Assembly (NCBI GenBank): GCA_036676235.1
Contig: JAKFDI010000103.1
Coordinates: 196,610-260,609, forward strand
DNA from: JAKFDI01 sp036676235
Lineage (GTDB): Bacteria; Pseudomonadota; Gammaproteobacteria; Burkholderiales; Burkholderiaceae_C
DNA length: 64,000 bases
Direction of reading: 5' to 3'
Position 1 is the first letter of the stretch. Each line of letters starts with the position of its first letter. Both the position numbers and the translations under genes were made by a program. This document shows, in pieces, positions 47,300-55,618 of this stretch. Under the pieces are notes generated by a model, which worked only from the letters and a program-made list of their open reading frames with translations, was not told the DNA's origin and made no database searches.

Positions 47300-49384
47300 A
47301 TGGCGGCATCCACCTCGTCCTTTCCGGCTGCACACCGTGCGCGCGGCTGGTTCGGTCGCGCCGGACGGCAGAACGACCTGCTGCTCGCCGCCATGCTGGT
47401 GGCCATCGTCGCGCTGTTCGTGCTGCCGCTGCCCACGCCGCTGCTCGACCTGTTGATCGCCACCAATCTCGCCATCAGCCTGGTGCTGCTCATCGTCGCG
47501 ATGTACGTGCCATCGGCGCTGTCGCTGTCGACCTTTCCGTCGCTGCTGCTGTTCACCACGCTGTTCCGGCTGGCGCTGAACATCGCGTCGACCAAGCTGA
47601 TCCTGCTGCATGCGAATGCCGGCCACATCATCGACACCTTCGGCAAGCTGATCGTCGGCAACAACGTGGTGGTCGGCGCGGTGGTGTTTCTCATCATCGC
47701 CATCGTGCAGTTCATCGTGATCGCCAAGGGCTCGGAGCGTGTGGCCGAGGTGGCGGCGCGCTTCGCGCTCGACGCGATGCCGGGCAAGCAGATGAGCATC
47801 GACGCCGACGTGCGCGCCGGCGTGCTGTCGTCCGCGCAGGCGACCGAGCGGCGGCGCGAGCTCGAACAGGAATGCCAGCTTCACGGCGCGATGGACGGCG
47901 CGATGAAGTTCGTCAAGGGCGACGCCATCGCCGGCATCATCATTGCGCTGGTCAACATCCTCGCCGGCATCGCCATCGGCACGCTGATGCTGGACATGAG
48001 CATGGGTGAGGCGCTGCAGCGCTTTGCCATCCTGACGGTGGGCGACGGCATGGTGTCGCAGATCCCGTCGCTGCTGGTGTCGATTGCCGCGGGCATCGTC
48101 ATCACGCGCGTGGGTGGTGCGGCCGAAGGCGCGCAGACGCAACTCGCGCAGCAGATCGGCGAGCAGGTGCTGGCCCATCCGCGCGCGCTCATCGTGGCGG
48201 GCGTCGCACTCGCGAGCTTTCTGCTCGTGCCGGGCTTTCCGAAATGGGTGTTCGGGCTGCTCGCGGGCGTTGTGCTGCTCACCGGTATCGCGACCGGCGC
48301 ATTGCGCAAGCGCCGCCGCAGCTCGGCATGGATCTCCCATCGTGAGGCCGACGACGCGGGCGGTGAGGCGGTGTCGGCGGCCGATGCAATGGCCGCCCCG
48401 CTTGCCGTGCGCCTGTCGCCGGCACTGCGCGGAAGCGTCGACCGCTACCTGCTCGACCAGCGGCTCAATGCGGTGAAGGCGTCGCTCGAAGCCGACCTCG
48501 GCCCGGTGTTCCCGCGGCTGCACATCGGCCACTCGCCGGCTGTGGGCGCCGATGCCGGCGCGTACCAGGTGCTGGTGCAGGACGTGCCGGTGGCCCGCGG
48601 GAACCTTCGCCCCGGCTGGCGGCTTCTGGCGGATGTCGAAGCCGCCGCACCGCCCGCCGGCGCGGAAGTGGGCGAACCGTTCGGGCCGTTCGCGCGCGTC
48701 GTGTGGCTGCCGGAGGGCGCAGCGGATGCCGTCGGCCTCGACTGCGAGGACGTGATTGCCGCCCACGTCGACCACACCGTGCGCCGCCATGCGCCGCAAC
48801 TGCTCGGCCTGCAGGAAGTGCAGCGCCTGCTGCATGCGGTGCAGCGCGATGCGCCCGACCTCGCCGCAGAAACCGCGCGCGTGGTGCCGCTGCAGCGCAT
48901 GGCCGAGGTGCTGCGCCGGCTGCTTCAGGAAGGCATCCCCATCCGCAACCTGAACGCCATCTGCGAGGCGCTGGTCATCTGGGCGCCGAAAGAAGCCGAC
49001 ACCATCGCGCTGACCGAGCTGGTGCGCATCGCCATGGGCCGCTACATCACCAGCCGCTACGTCGGCTTCGACCGCCGGCTCGAAGCCATCCTGTTCGAGG
49101 CCAGCCTGCTCGACCGGGTGCAGAACGCCGTGGAGCGAGGCCCCCGCGGCAACCTGCTGCTGCTCAGCCCCGCCGTCGTGCAGGACGTGCGCGAGCAGGT
49201 GCGCCGCATCGTCGGCAGCACCGCGGGCCGTGTGGTGGCCATCACCTCGTCGGAGGTGCGGCGCTACGTGAAGACGATGCTCGAGCCGGTGGTGCCGCAG
49301 CTGGTCGTGCTGTCCTACCAGGAAGTCGACGACGACGTCGCGCTGCAACCGGTCGGCTGGATCGCCAACCCCAAAGCCGCATGA
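47300..49384 (+). CDS. sctV: Type III secretion major export protein SctV
   Basis: 694 residues. The FHIPEP family N-terminal part has about eight membrane helices (30-330) with NLAISLVLLIVAMYVPSALSLSTFPSLLLFTTLFRLALNIASTKLIL, and the FHIPEP-like cytoplasmic loop GAMDGAMKFVKGDAIAGIII. The C-terminal part (about 375-694) forms the nonameric cytoplasmic ring. First gene of the rightward operon; the ATGA overlap with sctS shows coupling. Confidence 0.96.
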   Translation: MAASTSSFPAAHRARGWFGRAGRQNDLLLAAMLVAIVALFVLPLPTPLLDLLIATNLAISLVLLIVAMYVPSALSLSTFPSLLLFTTLFRLALNIASTKLILLHANAGHIIDTFGKLIVGNNVVVGAVVFLIIAIVQFIVIAKGSERVAEVAARFALDAMPGKQMSIDADVRAGVLSSAQATERRRELEQECQLHGAMDGAMKFVKGDAIAGIIIALVNILAGIAIGTLMLDMSMGEALQRFAILTVGDGMVSQIPSLLVSIAAGIVITRVGGAAEGAQTQLAQQIGEQVLAHPRALIVAGVALASFLLVPGFPKWVFGLLAGVVLLTGIATGALRKRRRSSAWISHREADDAGGEAVSAADAMAAPLAVRLSPALRGSVDRYLLDQRLNAVKASLEADLGPVFPRLHIGHSPAVGADAGAYQVLVQDVPVARGNLRPGWRLLADVEAAAPPAGAEVGEPFGPFARVVWLPEGAADAVGLDCEDVIAAHVDHTVRRHAPQLLGLQEVQRLLHAVQRDAPDLAAETARVVPLQRMAEVLRRLLQEGIPIRNLNAICEALVIWAPKEADTIALTELVRIAMGRYITSRYVGFDRRLEAILFEASLLDRVQNAVERGPRGNLLLLSPAVVQDVREQVRRIVGSTAGRVVAITSSEVRRYVKTMLEPVVPQLVVLSYQEVDDDVALQPVGWIANPKAA

Positions 49385-49662
49385 GCACCGCACGCATGAC
49401 GCCGCTCGAACTGCTCGACATCACACGCGCCGGCCTGCTGGTGGTGCTGTGGGTGTCGCTGCCCATCGTGGTGGTGGCCACGGTGTCGGCGCTGATCGTG
49501 GCGGTGCTGCAGGCCGTCACGCAGATCCAGGACCAGAGCATCGGCCAGTCGATCCGCCTGATCGCGGTGATGTTCGCCATCGTGCTCACCGCGGGGTGGC
49601 TCGGGCGCGACGTGCTGCGCTTCGCCGAGCGCGCCTTCCACGCCGTAGCCCTGCTGTCATGA
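49381..49662 (+). CDS. sctS: Type III secretion export-gate protein SctS
   Basis: 93 residues with two membrane helices and the FliQ/HrcS signature ALIVAVLQAVTQIQDQSIGQSIRLIAV. It joins SctR and SctT in the gate. Its start overlaps the sctV stop. In most systems sctS follows sctR; here it is separated from sctR and placed after sctV. Confidence 0.95.
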   Translation: MSTARMTPLELLDITRAGLLVVLWVSLPIVVVATVSALIVAVLQAVTQIQDQSIGQSIRLIAVMFAIVLTAGWLGRDVLRFAERAFHAVALLS

Positions 49663-49665
49663 ACC

Positions 49666-49733
49666 ACCCCCTACGCGCTTCGCGCGCCCCCTCAAGGGGG
49701 CAACACCAGCGGACCGGCAGCGCCGGATCCGCG
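49666..49733. repeat. Burkholderiales-type dispersed GC-rich repeat between sctS and sctC
   Basis: Bases after the sctS stop include GCGCTTCGCGC and CCCCCTCAAGGGGG, a small-loop hairpin, followed by a GC-rich tail. Elements like this (CCACCCCCTACGCGCTTCG... type) are scattered intergenically in Comamonadaceae and relatives. It interrupts an otherwise compact operon and may fold in the transcript. Confidence 0.55.
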
Positions 49734-49792
49734 GCGTTCGCTTGGTCGCCGGTTCATTCGTCGCATGGCGTGCAGCTTCATGGGCAACTGAC

Positions 49793-51529
49793 ATGAACGC
49801 CATTGTCTTGCCACGACTCATGCGCGAGCGGCTGTTCGCGCAATGGCTGCTGCTGGCGTTGTCGATGCTTTCGCTGTTCGTGTGGCAGCTGCCCGCACAC
49901 GGCGCCGAGGTGCGCTGGAAGAACCGCCAGCTGTCCATCGTGGCCAACGAGAAGCCGCTGGTCGACTTCCTGCGCGAGGTGGTGGCGTCGCAGGGCATCA
50001 CCGCGGTCATCGATCCCAAGGTCGCCGGCGTCATCAGCGGCAAGTTCAACATGCAGGCGCGCAACATCCTCGACAGCGTCTGCACCACCTACGGCCTGAC
50101 CTGGTACTACGACGGCACCTTCATCTACATCGACCCGGCCAGCGAGGCGCGCAGCGAGGTGCTGTCGATCTCCAGCGGCAGTGGCCGGCAGGTGACCGAA
50201 CTGCTCGCGCGATTGAAGGTGAGCGACGAGCGCTTTCCGATCATCGCCAACGAGCAGGAGGGCAGCCTCTATGTGTCGGGCCCCAAGCGCTACGTCGACA
50301 TGGTGCGGCAGGTGGTGAAGCTCGGCGACCGGAAGGCCGCGCTCGTCGACCATGCGCAGGTGCGGATGTTTCCGCTGAAGTACGCCTGGGCCGGCGACGT
50401 GCACATCAACCGCTCCGGCCGCGACACGGTGGTGCCCGGCGTCACCAGCGTGCTGCGCAGCCTGTTCGGCCGCGGGCCGGGCGGGAGCCACGGCGCCACC
50501 GCCGGCGCGGCGCGGCTGCCGCTGCGCATCGGCCCCACGCGCAAGCTGCAGCTGAGCACCGGCGAGACGCTCAGTGCGCCCAAGATCGAGATCAACCCGC
50601 TGGGCAGCGCCGCGCTGCAGGCCGACGAGGCGAGCACCCAGCCCTTCGGCGCCGACGGCGACGAGCTGCCGCAGTTCCATGCCGACACGCGCATGAACGC
50701 GGTACTGGTGCGCGACCTGCCCGAGCGCATGCCGCAGTACGAGCGCCTCATCGACAGCATGGACAGCCGCCCGCGCCTGGTCGAGATCGAGGTGACGATC
50801 ATGGACATCAGCACCGATTCGCTCGACAGCCTGGGCATCGACTGGCGGCTGCACGGCCGCCACGGCGACGTGCAGATCGGCCGCGGCGGCGACACGCCGC
50901 TCACCTGGAACAACGCCGCCACCGAGGCCGGGCAGACGCGGGGCACCACGCCGGCCGGCGGCGTGTTCACCGCCGCCATCGGCAACGAGATGCGCAACTT
51001 CCTGCTCGCGCGGGTGAGCGCGCTCACCAAGACGGGCACGGCCAACTTCATCGCCCGCCCCAAGGTGCTCACGCTCAACAACACCGAGGCCGTTCTCGAG
51101 AACCTGAGCGAGGTGCATGTGCGGGTGGACGGCTTCCAGGACGCGGGCCTGTTCAGCATCACGGCCGGCACGGCGCTGCGCGTGACGCCGCTGATCATCG
51201 ACGAGCGCAACGGCCACAGCCTGATGATGTCGGTGGACATCCAGGACGGCGACCTGAGCGGCACCACGGTGGACGACATTCCCATCATCCGTCGCCGCAC
51301 GGTGAACACCCAGGCGATGGTGGACGAGAACACCAGCCTGCTGATCGCCGGCTTCTCCTCGCAGGAAACCATCGACGCCACCACCGGCGTGCCGCTGCTG
51401 TCGGACGTGCCGCTGCTCGGCAACCTCTTCAAGTACACCGAGAAGACGCAGGCCAACCTCGAGCGCTTCTACCTGTTGACGCCGCGTCTCGTCACCACCG
51501 CGGCGGGCGCGCCGCCGCAAGGAGGTTGA
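49793..51529 (+). CDS. sctC: Type III secretion outer-membrane secretin SctC
   Basis: 578 residues. Signal segment LLLALSMLSLFVWQLPAHGAEV (cleavage about 38), N0/N1-type ring domains (about 40-225), then the secretin beta-barrel domain with VEIEVTIMDISTDSLDSLGIDWRL, FIARPKVLTLNNTEAVLENLSEVHVRV and NLFKYTEKTQANLERFYLLTPRLV at the end. Fifteen or so copies form the outer-membrane pore. ATG 49793 is chosen because it gives the normal signal peptide. Confidence 0.95.
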   Translation: MNAIVLPRLMRERLFAQWLLLALSMLSLFVWQLPAHGAEVRWKNRQLSIVANEKPLVDFLREVVASQGITAVIDPKVAGVISGKFNMQARNILDSVCTTYGLTWYYDGTFIYIDPASEARSEVLSISSGSGRQVTELLARLKVSDERFPIIANEQEGSLYVSGPKRYVDMVRQVVKLGDRKAALVDHAQVRMFPLKYAWAGDVHINRSGRDTVVPGVTSVLRSLFGRGPGGSHGATAGAARLPLRIGPTRKLQLSTGETLSAPKIEINPLGSAALQADEASTQPFGADGDELPQFHADTRMNAVLVRDLPERMPQYERLIDSMDSRPRLVEIEVTIMDISTDSLDSLGIDWRLHGRHGDVQIGRGGDTPLTWNNAATEAGQTRGTTPAGGVFTAAIGNEMRNFLLARVSALTKTGTANFIARPKVLTLNNTEAVLENLSEVHVRVDGFQDAGLFSITAGTALRVTPLIIDERNGHSLMMSVDIQDGDLSGTTVDDIPIIRRRTVNTQAMVDENTSLLIAGFSSQETIDATTGVPLLSDVPLLGNLFKYTEKTQANLERFYLLTPRLVTTAAGAPPQGG

Positions 51530-51531
51530 GC

Positions 51532-52686
51532 ATGAACGCGTCGACGGAGCTGCGTGCCGACCCGGCGCTGCTGGCCGCCGCCGGGCCCTCGGCCTGGTGC
51601 CTGCGCTTTCTCGAGGGCCCGCTGCGCGGGCGCAGCATGGCCTTGAAGCCGGGCAACAACCTCGTCGGCTCGGGCGGCGAATGCGATGTGATGCTGCCGG
51701 GCGGCGACGTGCTGCCGCAGCACCTGCTGTTCGTCGTCGGCGAGCTGGTGGTGGCGGTGCAGAAGGTGGGTGCGGCCACGGCCGAGCTCAACGGCGAGCC
51801 CATGCAGCAGCCGCGGCGCAGCCTGGTGGCCGGCGACGTGCTGAGCGTGGGCGGCATGGTGTTCCAGCTCGACCGGGTGTACACCGCGCCAGCGGCCGAC
51901 GACCGCCTCTTCGCCAGCCCCGAGGCGCAGCCGCAGGGCGCGGCCGAGGCCGCGGCGCCCGCAGCCATGGCGGGGCTGCGGCTGCGCTGGCTGAGCGGCG
52001 GGCTGATCGTGCTCTCGCTGGCCGGCATCACGGGCCTGGCCGCCTGGGACGGCGGCCAGCCGCCGGCGGCCCACGGCGCGGCCGTGGACCTGCGCGCCGT
52101 GGAGCAGGCGCTGGCCGGCTATCCCGAGGTCGAGACCGTGGCCGGGCGCGGCGGCGGTGTCGAGGTGCGCGGCTTCGTCGAGTCGCGTGCGCGCCGCGAT
52201 GCGCTGCGCGAGGCGCTCGCGCCCTTCGGCCCGCAGGTGGACATCACCGTCGTGAGCGCCGAGGAGATGGTGGAGCAGGCGCGCCGCTTCGTCAGCGACC
52301 CGGGCGTGACCGTCTCGTACGCCGGCGGTGGGCGGCTGGTGGTGGCGGGCACGGTGGAAGACGAGGCGGTGCACCAGCAGATCAAGCGCCTGGCCGAGGA
52401 CCTGCATCCCGCGGTGCTGGTGTCCGACAAGGTGAGCTACCGGCCCAAGGCGGTGAAGGAAGACGACGGCGCCGCGGCCCGCGAGCGCTGGGCCGCATGG
52501 CAGCGCGTGCTGCCCTCGCGCATGGTCGGCATCACCGAAGACGCCCACGGCATGAAGTACATCCAGCTCGCCAACGGCAGCCGCTACTACGAAGGTTCGC
52601 TGCTGCGCTCGGGCGCCGAGATCACCCGCATCGAGCTCGACGGGCTGGTGCTGAGCGGCGGTGCGCCACCACCGCCGGACAGATGA
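51532..52686 (+). CDS. sctD: Type III secretion inner-membrane ring protein SctD
   Basis: 384 residues. The N-terminal FHA-like domain (about 20-115: LRFLEGPLRGRSMALKPGNNLVGSGGECDVMLPG) is cytoplasmic, followed by one helix (about 158-175) and periplasmic BON-like ring-building domains (from 190), as in YscD/PrgH/HrpQ proteins. A strong AGGAGG lies upstream of the ATG. It starts two bases after sctC. Confidence 0.88.
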   Translation: MNASTELRADPALLAAAGPSAWCLRFLEGPLRGRSMALKPGNNLVGSGGECDVMLPGGDVLPQHLLFVVGELVVAVQKVGAATAELNGEPMQQPRRSLVAGDVLSVGGMVFQLDRVYTAPAADDRLFASPEAQPQGAAEAAAPAAMAGLRLRWLSGGLIVLSLAGITGLAAWDGGQPPAAHGAAVDLRAVEQALAGYPEVETVAGRGGGVEVRGFVESRARRDALREALAPFGPQVDITVVSAEEMVEQARRFVSDPGVTVSYAGGGRLVVAGTVEDEAVHQQIKRLAEDLHPAVLVSDKVSYRPKAVKEDDGAAARERWAAWQRVLPSRMVGITEDAHGMKYIQLANGSRYYEGSLLRSGAEITRIELDGLVLSGGAPPPPDR

Positions 52687-52810
52687 ATCGATTCGCGCGG
52701 GCCCGGTGACGGGGCCGTCTCAGGAGTTTCGCGCCGCGGCGCGGAACGTCCGGCGCCACGAGCGCCGGGCGCCACACGGCACTTTGTTCAACATTGACCA
52801 GGAGAAGACC
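52687..52810. other. Gap before the needle candidate, with GC hairpins
   Basis: 124 bases. GCGCCGCGGCGC (52731-52742) is a perfect palindrome, and CCGGCG (52750-52755) pairs with CGCCGG (52763-52768). The last 30 bases are less GC-rich and end in AGGAGA before the ATG at 52811. This could be an internal promoter or RNA-processing site that raises expression of the small gene. Confidence 0.4.
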
Positions 52811-53017
52811 ATGGCAGGTTCGGTTCAGAACTCGATCGACAAGATGCAACAGGCCGCCGAGCAGAACGCTCAGCTGATGGCGGCGAGCATGCAGGCCTCC
52901 ACCGCCATCCAGGGTGCGGCCTCCACGGCGCACACCGTCAACGGTGCCAACGCCGCGGGCGGCGAGGTGGCCAAGTCCACCGGCAACGACATGCGCCAGG
53001 CGGCCAAGGCCTCGTAG
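52811..53017 (+). CDS. Small helical protein, candidate type III needle/pilus subunit SctF
   Basis: 68 residues without Cys, Pro or aromatic residues, rich in Ala, Gln, Ser, Met and Asn, with predicted helices (QNSIDKMQQAAEQNAQLMAASMQAS, then AGNDMRQAAKA-like end). This composition and size fit a Hrp pilin (HrpY/HrpE) or a needle protein, which must pack as a helical filament. It lies between sctD and sctI, the place where a filament gene would be, and has a good ribosome site. No similarity strong enough to name it by sequence alone; a small chaperone or regulator is possible. Confidence 0.5.
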   Translation: MAGSVQNSIDKMQQAAEQNAQLMAASMQASTAIQGAASTAHTVNGANAAGGEVAKSTGNDMRQAAKAS

Positions 53018-53140
53018 CGCACGAGGTGGCGGTGCGGCGCCTGGTGGCGTCGCACGGCTGCCGACCGCACGGCGCTCGCGCCGGCGCGGCGGTGCAGGCG
53101 CGAAGGCGTCGAACCCTCAGTCCGGAAGAGAGGCAATCCG

Positions 53141-53551
53141 ATGACAGACCCCGTGGCAATGAGCATGGCCGCGCCCCCGGTCGAGCAGGCGGCGGCGACC
53201 GCACCGCGAAGTTCGTTCGCGCAGCAGGCGTCGTTCGATCCGGCCGAGACGCGCATGTTCGCCAACATGATGCAAGGCGTGCCGCAGTCGGCCGCTGCCG
53301 ATGCGCCGGCCGGCTTGCAGCAGACCGTGATGACCTATGCCGAGCAACTGGGTGGCAATGTCAGCTTGTACGACGACATGCGGCGCAGCATGCTCGCCTC
53401 CATCGACCTGTCGGACCCCATCAAGACGATGTTCGTGATGACCGACTACTCGATGCAGGCGCACACCATGTTCGCCAAGCTGCACATCTCCACCGGCCTT
53501 GCGAGCGCGGCGACCAGCCTCTTCGGCACCTTGCTGAAGAACCAGCAGTAG
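53141..53551 (+). CDS. sctI: Type III secretion inner-rod protein SctI (HrpB2-like)
   Basis: 136 residues. The first 45 residues are Ala/Gln/Ser-rich and probably unfolded, followed by helices, ending KTMFVMTDYSMQAHTMFAKLHISTGLASAATSLFGTLLKNQQ. The length, the C-terminal helices and the place just before sctJ match HrpB2/SctI, which forms the rod connecting gate and needle. The start has GAGAGG upstream. Confidence 0.75.
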   Translation: MTDPVAMSMAAPPVEQAAATAPRSSFAQQASFDPAETRMFANMMQGVPQSAAADAPAGLQQTVMTYAEQLGGNVSLYDDMRRSMLASIDLSDPIKTMFVMTDYSMQAHTMFAKLHISTGLASAATSLFGTLLKNQQ

Positions 53552-53560
53552 GGGCCGACG

Positions 53561-54343
53561 ATGAGCCGCTTCGACATCGCGCCGCTGCGCTGGATGGCCG
53601 CGCTGGCGCTCGTGCTTGCGCTCGCTGGCTGCAAGGTCGGCCTGTACGCCGACCTCACCGAGCAGGAGGCCAACGAGATGGTGGCCGCGCTCACCACCAG
53701 CGGCATCGCCGCCGACAAGGAGCGGCTCGAGAACAGCCGCTGGCAGGTGCTGGTCGAAGAAGACGAACTGCCGGCCTCGCTCGACCTGTTGCGTGCGCAG
53801 GGCCTGCCGCGCGAACGCTACGCCAGCATGGGCGATGTGTTCCAGAAGCAGGGCCTCGTGTCCACGCCGGCCGAGGAGCGCATGCGCTACATCTATGCGA
53901 TGTCTCAGGAGCTGTCGCAGACGCTGCGCAAGGTCGACGGCGTGATCGCGGCGCGGGTGCATGTGGTGGTGCCGGCCAACGACCCGCTCAGCGACCGCGT
54001 GCGACCGTCGTCCGCCGCGGTGTTCATCAAGCACCGGTCCGACGTCGATCTGCGCCTGCTGGTGCCCGCCGTGAAAGACCTCGTGGCGCACAGCATCGAG
54101 GGCCTGACGCATGAGCAGGTGGCGCTGTCGCTGTTCGAGGCGCGCCAGCCGCCGGCCCATGTGTCGCGGCGCGAGACCGGGGGCAGTGCGCTGCCGCTCG
54201 GCGGCATGTCCACGCAGACTGCCATGGTGCTGCTGGTGCTGCTGCTCGCGGCGGCGGTCTGCCTGATGGTGCTGCCCGGCCTGTTGCGCCGCAACCAGCT
54301 CGACTGGCGCACCTGGGTGCGCCGCCAGGTACTGCGGCGCTAG
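53561..54343 (+). CDS. sctJ: Type III secretion inner-ring lipoprotein SctJ
   Basis: 260 residues. Lipobox LAGC (Cys about 23), then YscJ/FliF domains: LYADLTEQEANEMVAALTTSGI, WQVLVEEDELPASLDLLRAQGLPRERYASMGDVF and the second ring-building domain with VDGVIAARVHVVVP. One helix near 222-243 anchors the C-terminus. It builds the inner-membrane ring with SctD. Starts nine bases after sctI. Confidence 0.95.
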   Translation: MSRFDIAPLRWMAALALVLALAGCKVGLYADLTEQEANEMVAALTTSGIAADKERLENSRWQVLVEEDELPASLDLLRAQGLPRERYASMGDVFQKQGLVSTPAEERMRYIYAMSQELSQTLRKVDGVIAARVHVVVPANDPLSDRVRPSSAAVFIKHRSDVDLRLLVPAVKDLVAHSIEGLTHEQVALSLFEARQPPAHVSRRETGGSALPLGGMSTQTAMVLLVLLLAAAVCLMVLPGLLRRNQLDWRTWVRRQVLRR

Positions 54344-54347
54344 GCCC

Positions 54348-55001
54348 ATGTCCATCGCTGCCAACGACTTGATGCGGCTGGTGATGCGTCACAACCTGCA
54401 TCCCGAACTCGACCTGCACCCAAGCTGGCTGCCGCCCGACTGGCCGGCGCGGCACCGGCAGATCGTGCGGCTCACCGAAGCCGGGCAGCGTGTGCTGTCG
54501 GATGTGCTGCGTCGCGACGGCCTCGCCGGCGAGCCGCGCTGGAATTTCGATTCGCGCATGAGCCGCCTCGCACTGCTCGACGGTGCCGCGTTGCGCCGCC
54601 TGGCTGCGTACACGGGTCTGAGCGCCCACAAGCCGCTGCTGCGCCAGCGCGGCGTGGGCGCGCAGTTGCGCCGCCAGGCGCGCCGGCTGGACCGCGACGC
54701 CGCCGAGTTCGTGGCCGAGCGCGTGCCGCTGCTCGGTGAACTGCGCATGAACACCGACGCCCTTCAGCATCGCCCGCAGGCGGCAGGCCGTGTGGTGATG
54801 GACCGCGGCTACCGATTGCTGCTGGCCGCCCTGGCCGGCGAGGGCGAGCCGCTGCTGCACCGCACCCGGCACAAGCTGCCGCGCCGTGTGGCGGCGCTGG
54901 CCGTGCCCACGCTGAATCCCCACCAGGCGGCGCAGTTGCGCGAGCTGCTGCTGCAGTGTCTTGTTCCCGAAAGGTTGCCCGGATGGGACTGGCTTTTCTG
55001 A
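54348..55001 (+). CDS. sctK: Type III secretion sorting-platform protein SctK (HrpB4-like)
   Basis: 217 residues, low similarity as usual for SctK/YscK/HrpB4. Landmarks are the N-terminal DLMRLVMRHNLHPELDLHPSWLPPDWP and a C-terminal region ending LRELLLQCLVPERLPGWDWLF. The call rests on length, the place between sctJ and sctL, and the Trp-containing start. It links the pods of SctQ/SctL to the SctD ring. Its end overlaps sctL by 19 bases. Confidence 0.75.
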   Translation: MSIAANDLMRLVMRHNLHPELDLHPSWLPPDWPARHRQIVRLTEAGQRVLSDVLRRDGLAGEPRWNFDSRMSRLALLDGAALRRLAAYTGLSAHKPLLRQRGVGAQLRRQARRLDRDAAEFVAERVPLLGELRMNTDALQHRPQAAGRVVMDRGYRLLLAALAGEGEPLLHRTRHKLPRRVAALAVPTLNPHQAAQLRELLLQCLVPERLPGWDWLF

Positions 55002-55618
55002 TCACCACCGAGAACCTGCAGCTCCTCGGCGAGCGCAAGGTGCTGAAGGAGGCCGAGTACGCCGCCCTGCTGGATGCGCGCGCCGTCGTCGAGGCGGCGC
55101 GCGGCGAGGCCCGGCGCATCGTGGCGCAGGCGGTCGATGAGGCCGAGCGCGCCCGTCAGCGCGGTTATGACGACGGCGTCGTCCAGGCGCGGCAGGCCGT
55201 CGCCGAGCGGCTGGTGAACGACACGTTGGCCTCGGAGCGCCAGTTGCAGGCCTTGCGTTCGGCGATGGCGGGCATCGTCGTCAAGGCGGTCGGCCAGTTC
55301 ATCGCCGACGCCGACCCGCAAGACCTGTTCGAGGCCGCGCTGCTGCGCGTGGACACGCTCATCCGCAGTGAACCCTTCATCAGCCTGCGCGTGGCTCCCG
55401 CACAGGAAGCGGCGCTGCGGCTGGCACTCGCCCGGCTGCGTGGCGAGGCGAACTGGACGATGAACGTGGCGGTGCAGCCCGATGCCGGCCTGCCCGACGG
55501 CGCCTGCGTCGTGCACACCGCGTCGGGCACGCTGGAGATCGGCGTCGATGCGCAGCTCGAGGCCTTCCGCCGCGCCGTCGAGCGCAGCGGCGTGGCCGAT
55601 CCGGCAGGCGTGCGCTGA
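54983..55618 (+). CDS. sctL: Type III secretion stator protein SctL (HrpB5-like)
   Basis: 211 residues of the HrpE/YscL/FliH family. The N-terminal MGLAFLITTENLQLLGERKVLKEAEYAALLDA is followed by a charged helix and coiled coil (about 30-100) and a V-ATPase-E-like C-terminal domain. SctL holds the ATPase SctN to the sorting platform and restrains its activity. ATG 54983 is preferred over 54956 because AAGG lies before it and it gives the family-typical N-terminus. Stop shares bases with the sctN start (TGATG). Confidence 0.85.
   Translation: MGLAFLITTENLQLLGERKVLKEAEYAALLDARAVVEAARGEARRIVAQAVDEAERARQRGYDDGVVQARQAVAERLVNDTLASERQLQALRSAMAGIVVKAVGQFIADADPQDLFEAALLRVDTLIRSEPFISLRVAPAQEAALRLALARLRGEANWTMNVAVQPDAGLPDGACVVHTASGTLEIGVDAQLEAFRRAVERSGVADPAGVR

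Noticed and set aside
53026..54114. 362-codon rightward frame over sctI and sctJ
   Set aside because: Arg/Ala-rich out-of-frame reading; SctJ and SctI are recognisable in the other frames.
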